From assembly GCF_030294945.1 (NCBI RefSeq), contig NZ_AP018448.1, positions 7,408,001 through 7,472,000 of the forward strand: 64,000 bases of DNA. The letters run 5' to 3'. Shown here one piece after another: positions 33,750 through 39,063 of this stretch. A model generated the notes under the pieces. The model had not been told where the DNA came from. It did no database searches and worked only from the letters and a program-made list of their open reading frames with translations. The stretch's first letter is position 1. Each line of letters begins with the position of its first letter. Origin of the DNA: Streptomyces graminofaciens (GTDB lineage: Bacteria; Actinomycetota; Actinomycetes; Streptomycetales; Streptomycetaceae). Position numbers and translations under genes: made by a program.

Positions 33750-35054
33750 ATGGAAGACCACGACCTCGTGGGGATCGGGATCGGCCCCTCGAACCTGAGC
33801 CTCGCCGCGCTCGCCGAGCCGATACGCGGCATCTCCGCCCGCTTCCTCGACGCCAAACCGGAATTCAGCTGGCACTCCGGAATGATGGTGCCCGACGCGG
33901 AACTCCAGGTGTCCTATCTGAAGGACCTCGTCACCACGGTCGATCCCACGAGCCGGTTCTCCTTCCTCAACTACCTGGCCGAGAGCGGGCGTCTGTTCCG
34001 CGCTCTGGTCGCCAACCGTGACACCTGCTCCCGGCAGGAGTTCGAGCACTACTACTGGTGGGCGGCCGGCCAACTGCCCAGCCTGCGCTGGAAACAGCAG
34101 GTGACCGAGGTCCGGCTGCGCGGCGACCGCCTGGAGGTGCGCACCGACCAGGCCCGCCGCACCACCACGTCACTGGTCCTCGGCAGCGGACGGGTGCCCG
34201 CGCTGCCGGCCTTCGCCGAGCCGTTACGCGGTCCACGCGTGCTGCACAGCGCGGACCTCATGCACGTCCGGCCGCGGACACGGGGCAAGGACGTCCTCGT
34301 GGTCGGCGGCGGCCAGAGCGGCGCCGAGGTCGTCAACCACCTGCTGGCGACGGACACGGAGCTGCCCGACCGGCTCACCTGGATCTCCAGCCGCCCCGGA
34401 TTCCAGCCCCTGGACGACTCGCCGTTCACCAACGAATGGTTCGCACCGCCCTACGTCGACCACTTCCACTCACTGCCCCAGCGGCGCCGCGCCGAGCTGC
34501 TGCGCCACCAGCGCCTGGCCAGCGACGGGATCACAGAGTCCCTGCTGGAGGCCATCTACCGGCGCCTGTACCAGCTGGACTTCGTGGCCGGCGCACCCGT
34601 ACGCCACCGGCTGCTCTCCAGCCGGCGAGTCCTCGCCCTGGACCCCGACGGCGACCGTCTGGTGGCCACCGTCCACGACCAGGACCACGACCGGCAGGAG
34701 GCACACGCGGCGGACATAGTCGTCCTCTGCACCGGCTACCGCCGACAGCTCCCCACGTACCTGGCCCCGCTGTCGGACCGGTTGTCCGGCGAGGACGGTG
34801 AGCCCGAGGTCCGCCGGGACTACTCCCTGCGCTGGGACGGCCCCGCCGGCGTCGGCATCTATGTGCAGAACTTCGCCGAGCCCACCCATGGCGTGGCGGA
34901 CCCCAACCTCAGCCTGGCCGCCTGGCGCAGCGCCCAGATCCTCAACTCCGTGACCGGGCGCAAGGTGTACCGCCTCGACCACGTGACGACCACGGCCGCG
35001 TGGGACCACGACCCCGCACCGGCCGACCACTCACCGACCACCGGGAGCTCTTGA
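33750..35054 (+). CDS. L-lysine/ornithine N-monooxygenase (SidA/IucD family)
   Basis: A 434-residue flavoprotein. FAD motif GIGIGPSNLSLAAL (8-21), NADPH-binding VVGGGQSGAEV (about 188-198) and the C-terminal FAEPTHGVADPNLSL region typical of N-hydroxylating monooxygenases are all present. It oxidises the terminal amine of Lys (or Orn) to the hydroxylamine. Beside a MetRS-like gene and a cupin it matches the first step of hydrazine formation, giving N6-hydroxylysine. No siderophore synthetase is nearby. Codon 159 is TTA (34224-34226), a bldA signature. Its stop overlaps the cupin start (TGATG). Confidence 0.92.
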   Translation: MEDHDLVGIGIGPSNLSLAALAEPIRGISARFLDAKPEFSWHSGMMVPDAELQVSYLKDLVTTVDPTSRFSFLNYLAESGRLFRALVANRDTCSRQEFEHYYWWAAGQLPSLRWKQQVTEVRLRGDRLEVRTDQARRTTTSLVLGSGRVPALPAFAEPLRGPRVLHSADLMHVRPRTRGKDVLVVGGGQSGAEVVNHLLATDTELPDRLTWISSRPGFQPLDDSPFTNEWFAPPYVDHFHSLPQRRRAELLRHQRLASDGITESLLEAIYRRLYQLDFVAGAPVRHRLLSSRRVLALDPDGDRLVATVHDQDHDRQEAHAADIVVLCTGYRRQLPTYLAPLSDRLSGEDGEPEVRRDYSLRWDGPAGVGIYVQNFAEPTHGVADPNLSLAAWRSAQILNSVTGRKVYRLDHVTTTAAWDHDPAPADHSPTTGSS

Positions 35055-35392
35055 TGCCCCAGCCCATCAGGGCGGCCTTCGGTCGTCCGCAGAACCTGCC
35101 CGGCATGGTGGTGGAGGAGATCGCCGCCGACGCCGGCTCGCCACTCTCCCTTCCCTTCGAGGGGTCACGCTTCAGCGTCCCGCCCGGGGCGACCAGCGTG
35201 CGCGACGAGCACGCCGTCGCCGAGATCTGGCTGATCCGCTCCGGCACCGGGACCGTCGTCTCCTCGGACACCAGCACCGAGGTGGGGCCCGGCGACGCCC
35301 TCTACTACCCGCCCTGGGTGCCGCACCAGGTCACCAACACCGGATCCGGCCCGTTGGAGGTCTTCAGCCTCTGGTGGACCGCGGACGCGTAG
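35054..35392 (+). CDS. Stand-alone cupin (probable hydrazine-synthetase subunit)
   Basis: A 112-residue single-domain cupin_2 protein. Metal-binding-type residues are His53 and Glu57 (DEHAVAEIW) and His91 (WVPHQV), set in the GTGTVV and GPGDALYYPP strands. Its ATG overlaps the N-hydroxylase stop, so the two are made together. In known hydrazine synthetases a cupin domain, fused to a MetRS-like domain, rearranges the O-acylated hydroxylamine to form the N-N bond. I infer that this small protein supplies that activity in trans. Alternatives such as an isomerase cannot be excluded. Confidence 0.8.
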   Translation: MPQPIRAAFGRPQNLPGMVVEEIAADAGSPLSLPFEGSRFSVPPGATSVRDEHAVAEIWLIRSGTGTVVSSDTSTEVGPGDALYYPPWVPHQVTNTGSGPLEVFSLWWTADA

Positions 35393-35459
35393 TGGCAGCC
35401 GGCGCACGGATCCCCTTTCAGGGACGGCGCACAGCACTCCGAAGGAAGGAGCACGTCAC

Positions 35460-36854
35460 TTGAGTGACGCACCGGTCCAGCCGTACACATACCGTCGCCC
35501 GCTGCTCGGGGAACCCGACTGGCGGCGCTTCCCGGGATGGCGGCACGTCACCCAGGCCGAATGGGAGTCGGAGCAGTGGCAGCGCCTGAACAGCGTCAGG
35601 AACGCCCGCCAGTTACGGGCCGTCCTCGGCGATCTGGTCGGTGAGACCTTCTACGCCGACCTGGCGCGCGACCGCGCCGAGCGCGCGACGATGTCGCTGC
35701 TCGTTCCGCCGCAGATCCTCAACACGATGGCGAGCGGGGAGCCGGTCGCGGGGGCCGGCAGCCTCACCGACGCCTTCTACTCGGACCCGGTACGCCGCTA
35801 CATCCTGCCCGTCTTCTCCGACCGGCGTGCCGACTGGCCGTCCCATCCACGGGCGACCCGGGACGCACTGCACGAGCAGGAGATGTGGACCGTCGAGGGG
35901 CTGACCCACCGTTACCCCACGAAGGTGCTGGCCGAGGTCGTCCCCACCTGTCCGCAGTACTGCGGACACTGCACCCGGATGGACCTCGTCGGGCAGAACA
36001 CGCCCCAGGTCACCAAGACGAAGTTCACCATCAAGCCGACGGACCGGCTGGCCGCCATCCTGGCCTATCTGCGCGCCCACCCCGAGGTCCGCGACGTCGT
36101 CGTCTCCGGCGGTGACGTGGCGAACGTCCCCTGGCGCCGGCTGGAGGCGTTCACCGCGCAGTTGCTGGACATCGACAGCATCCGCGACATCCGGCTGGCC
36201 TCCAAGGCGCTCGTCACCCTTCCCCAGTACTGGCTGTCGAGCGAGGTCCTCTCCGGGATGGAGCGCCTGGCGAAGGTCGCCCGCGACCGGGATGTGCACA
36301 TCGCCGTGCACACCCATGCCAACTCCGCCCGGTCGGTCACCCCGCTGGCCGCACGGGCGGCGCGCGCGGTACTCGGCACGGGCATCCGGGACGTACGCAA
36401 CCAGGGCGTCCTGATGCACGGCGTCAACGACTCGGCGGAGCAACTGCTCGACCTGTGCTTCGCCCTGGTCGACGGCGCCGGGATCACGCCGTACTACTTC
36501 TACCTCTGCGACATGATCCCGTTCAGTGAGCACTGGCGGATCCCGCTGTCCCGGGCACAGCGGCTCCAGGACGAGATCATGGGATATCTCCCCGGGTTCG
36601 CGACGCCGAGGATCGTCTGCGACGTCCCCTACGTCGGAAAGCGCTGGGTGCATCAGACGGTCGAGTACGACCGGACGCGCGGCATCTCGTACTGGGACAA
36701 GAACTACCGAACTCCTCTGGAAGCGGACGACACGGACGCGTTGGCGCGTCGACACGAGTACCTGGACCCGATCCACACATTGCCGGAGGAAGGCCAGGAA
36801 TGGTGGCGCAGGGAAGCCCTTCAGGGGGCGGGCGGCCCGTCGCACGAGGGATGA
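35460..36854 (+). CDS. Lysine 2,3-aminomutase-like radical SAM/PLP enzyme (KamA family)
   Basis: A 464-residue protein with the radical SAM [4Fe-4S] motif C164-xxx-C168-xx-C171 (CPQYCGHC) and a C-terminal region where a Lys in DVPYVGKRW takes the place of the PLP-binding Lys of the usual PGGGGK motif. TTG start, preceded by GGAAGGAG at nine bases. Lysine 2,3-aminomutases make beta-lysine, the core of negamycin, streptothricin and viomycin-type antibiotics. The changed PLP motif means that another amino acid (for example arginine or a lysine derivative) is possible. Codon 52 is TTA (35613-35615). Overlaps the next gene by four bases. Confidence 0.85.
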   Translation: MSDAPVQPYTYRRPLLGEPDWRRFPGWRHVTQAEWESEQWQRLNSVRNARQLRAVLGDLVGETFYADLARDRAERATMSLLVPPQILNTMASGEPVAGAGSLTDAFYSDPVRRYILPVFSDRRADWPSHPRATRDALHEQEMWTVEGLTHRYPTKVLAEVVPTCPQYCGHCTRMDLVGQNTPQVTKTKFTIKPTDRLAAILAYLRAHPEVRDVVVSGGDVANVPWRRLEAFTAQLLDIDSIRDIRLASKALVTLPQYWLSSEVLSGMERLAKVARDRDVHIAVHTHANSARSVTPLAARAARAVLGTGIRDVRNQGVLMHGVNDSAEQLLDLCFALVDGAGITPYYFYLCDMIPFSEHWRIPLSRAQRLQDEIMGYLPGFATPRIVCDVPYVGKRWVHQTVEYDRTRGISYWDKNYRTPLEADDTDALARRHEYLDPIHTLPEEGQEWWRREALQGAGGPSHEG

Positions 36855-37795
36855 CCATGGAAATAGTCGAACAACACGACCTGCGTATCGCCGTACTCGA
36901 CGCCCGGGAGGCCGAGAGCGGAGACACCCTGCCGGACGAGCCCGGCATCGACATGGTGCGGATCGTCGATCCCACCCCGCAACTGTGCGCCGAACTGGCC
37001 CCGAGGGGCTTCCTGTTCAAGCCCCAGTGGCTCTTCTGGTCGCGCCCGGTGCACCCCACCGTCGAGGCCTACCTGGACACGCTCGGCGCCCGCACGCGCA
37101 AGCACACCCGCCAGGCGCTGCGGAAGACCGCGCAGGGGCACCGGCTGGAGGTCGAGACGCCGATCGACCCGGCACGCCTCGACGTCTGGTACCGCCTGTA
37201 CGAGCGCCATATCGCCTCCCTCCCGAGGGGCACCCTGTACGCCGCCGAGGACCTGGCCGACTTCCGCGCCCACCCCGACCGGGTGGTGGGCCTCTACCTG
37301 TACGACGGCGACCGGATGGCCGCGGGGCTGATCTGTCTGAAGGTGCCGCGCAACGACATGCTGCGCATCACCTACTTCGCCGCCGACCAGGAGCGTCCCG
37401 ACCCGGGCATCACGCCGTACATGTACGTCCAGGCGGGCGTCGTCGCGGCCGAACTCGGTTACGGGAAGCTCTCCGCCGGCGCCGACCCGAACTTCTACGG
37501 CCATGACGTCGCCACCGGTCTGTACCGGCTGAAGAAGAGGCTCGGTTTCCGGGCCGACCCCCTGTGGCGTTTCGAGGCGGACGACCCGCCCGTGCTGGAA
37601 CGGGTGGTGTCCCTGGCGCGCTGTGAGGACCCGTCCTTCTGCGTCAGCTACAGCGGCTTCGACCCGACGGAATCCACCCTGGTCGGAAATGTCTTCTCGG
37701 CGCGCCCCGACATCGACACGACGCACTTCGGAGCACCTATGTTCTCTTCGGTCGAGGCCCGTCCCGTGACCGAGCGCGAGGTGGAGTTCCTGTGA
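36851..37795 (+). CDS. BioF2/FemX-like acyltransferase (GNAT superfamily)
   Basis: A 314-residue protein of the GNAT-fold group that includes BioF2-type and FemX-like enzymes. The conserved basic stretch RTRKHTRQALRK (about 80-91), the middle LYLYDGDRMAAGLI strand and GITPYMYVQAGVVAAELGY (expected acyl-CoA or tRNA-binding helix) support this. Such proteins use acyl-CoA or aminoacyl-tRNA as donors. In this cluster it may aminoacylate or acylate the product, for assembly or self-protection (leucyl-negamycin-type conjugates are known compounds). Overlaps both neighbours (ATGA before, GTGA after). Confidence 0.75.
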   Translation: MTMEIVEQHDLRIAVLDAREAESGDTLPDEPGIDMVRIVDPTPQLCAELAPRGFLFKPQWLFWSRPVHPTVEAYLDTLGARTRKHTRQALRKTAQGHRLEVETPIDPARLDVWYRLYERHIASLPRGTLYAAEDLADFRAHPDRVVGLYLYDGDRMAAGLICLKVPRNDMLRITYFAADQERPDPGITPYMYVQAGVVAAELGYGKLSAGADPNFYGHDVATGLYRLKKRLGFRADPLWRFEADDPPVLERVVSLARCEDPSFCVSYSGFDPTESTLVGNVFSARPDIDTTHFGAPMFSSVEARPVTEREVEFL

Positions 37796-39063
37796 CACGC
37801 AGACTGCTGCTACTGGACTGGGACGAGCGCTACCGCTCCTATGTGCTGGAGGCGAGCCGTGCGCTCGGCCTGACTGTGCACCTGGTGCTGCGGGAGCCGC
37901 TCGACCCGCTGCCCGAGGGCGTGGACCGCGTCCATGTGCTGCCCGGCCTCTACGACGACCCCGTGCTGTGGGTCTCCGACCTCGCCCGGTACGCCCGCGA
38001 GCACGACATCGCCGGAGTCCTCACCCACGAGGACGAACTCGTCGAGCTCAGCGCCGCGTTGAGCGAGGAGCTGGGCCTGCCCGGCGCCTCCCTGGCCGCC
38101 GTGCACTCCTGCATGGACAAGGGCATCACCCGCGAACTCCTCACCGCCGCCGGGGTACCCGGACCGCGGCACCGGATCGCGACCTCCCTGGAGGAGGCGC
38201 GGGCGGCGCTGGCCGAACTGACGCTGCCCGTGGTCCTCAAGCCGGTGGCCGCCTCCGGTGGCCAAGGGGTGACGAAGCTGTCGGACGCCGCCGCACTGCC
38301 GCAGGCCTGGCAGTGGGCGAGCGAGCCGTACAGCTATCTGCCGTCGGCCTACCACCACGTGATCATCGAGGAGTTCCTGGAGGGGCCCCTGGTGAGTGTG
38401 GAGGCGGCGGTGCTGGACGGGGAGGTCCATGTCGTCGCCACCACGGACGGACTGCAGACGATCGAGCCGATCGGTCCGACCCAGTCGCGTTTCGTGTACG
38501 ACGGCCTCCTCGTGCCCTCCCGGCTGCCCGAGGACGACCACCGCGAGCTGAGCCACTGGACACGGGAAGCGATCCGCGCGCTGGACATCCGCACCGGCGT
38601 CGTCCACACCGAGTTCAAGCGCACCCCCGAGGGCGTCCGCGTGGTCGAGGTCAATCCGCGGCTGCCCGGCGTCTACATCCCGGAGTTGGTGCGTCGCGCC
38701 CTGGGCGTCGACCTCGCAGGCGTCGCCCTGCAACTGGCTCTCGGCGAGCGCCCCGACCTCACCGAGCGCCATCGGCGGGGGGCCTGCGTACGGCTGCTGC
38801 TGGCGCAGGACTCCGGCACGGTCGTCGACATCGAGGGACTGGCTCAGGCCGCCGCCGCGCCCCATGTCGTACGGGCGCGCCTGTTCGCCGAACCGGGCGA
38901 CTGGATCGCACCCCCGCAGCAGGGGGAGATCGAGTCGCGCCTCGGCTATGTGCTCACCGAGCACGACGACGGCCCGCATCAGGCGTTGAGCGCGGCCGAG
39001 GAGGGGCTGGACATGCTGGCGGTGCGGGTGACGGGCGCCGGTCTTTCGGGAGCGAGGCGGTGA
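37792..39063 (+). CDS. ATP-grasp carboxylate-amine ligase
   Basis: A 423-residue ATP-grasp enzyme of the carbamoyl-phosphate synthase/D-Ala-D-Ala-ligase type: an N-terminal Rossmann-like domain (to about 110), PVVLKPVAASGGQGVTKL (Lys and Gly-rich loop, about 144-161), the EEFLEGPLVSVE strand (about 191-202) with metal-binding Glu, and VVEVNPRLPG (about 281-290) with the final Glu and Asn that bind Mg2+. It is the second ligase of the cluster and differs from the PGM1-like one. It probably forms an amide, hydrazide or peptide bond between two amino-acid-derived units. GTG start overlapping the previous stop, and its own stop overlaps the fusion gene. Confidence 0.9.
   Translation: MTRRLLLLDWDERYRSYVLEASRALGLTVHLVLREPLDPLPEGVDRVHVLPGLYDDPVLWVSDLARYAREHDIAGVLTHEDELVELSAALSEELGLPGASLAAVHSCMDKGITRELLTAAGVPGPRHRIATSLEEARAALAELTLPVVLKPVAASGGQGVTKLSDAAALPQAWQWASEPYSYLPSAYHHVIIEEFLEGPLVSVEAAVLDGEVHVVATTDGLQTIEPIGPTQSRFVYDGLLVPSRLPEDDHRELSHWTREAIRALDIRTGVVHTEFKRTPEGVRVVEVNPRLPGVYIPELVRRALGVDLAGVALQLALGERPDLTERHRRGACVRLLLAQDSGTVVDIEGLAQAAAAPHVVRARLFAEPGDWIAPPQQGEIESRLGYVLTEHDDGPHQALSAAEEGLDMLAVRVTGAGLSGARR

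Noticed and set aside
33750..35054. Hydroxamate siderophore cluster built on the lysine N-hydroxylase
   Set aside because: No IucA/IucC-type synthetase, NRPS, acetyl/succinyl transferase of the siderophore type, or iron-siderophore uptake gene is nearby; MetRS-like and cupin genes point to N-N bond formation.
37968..39059. Long open frame in another phase running into the hydrolase/aminotransferase gene, which could suggest a much longer protein
   Set aside because: It overlaps the well-supported ATP-grasp gene, is Arg/Gly/Pro-rich with no motif, and the GTG at 39060 with GTGA overlap is the natural start. High GC makes such frames common.
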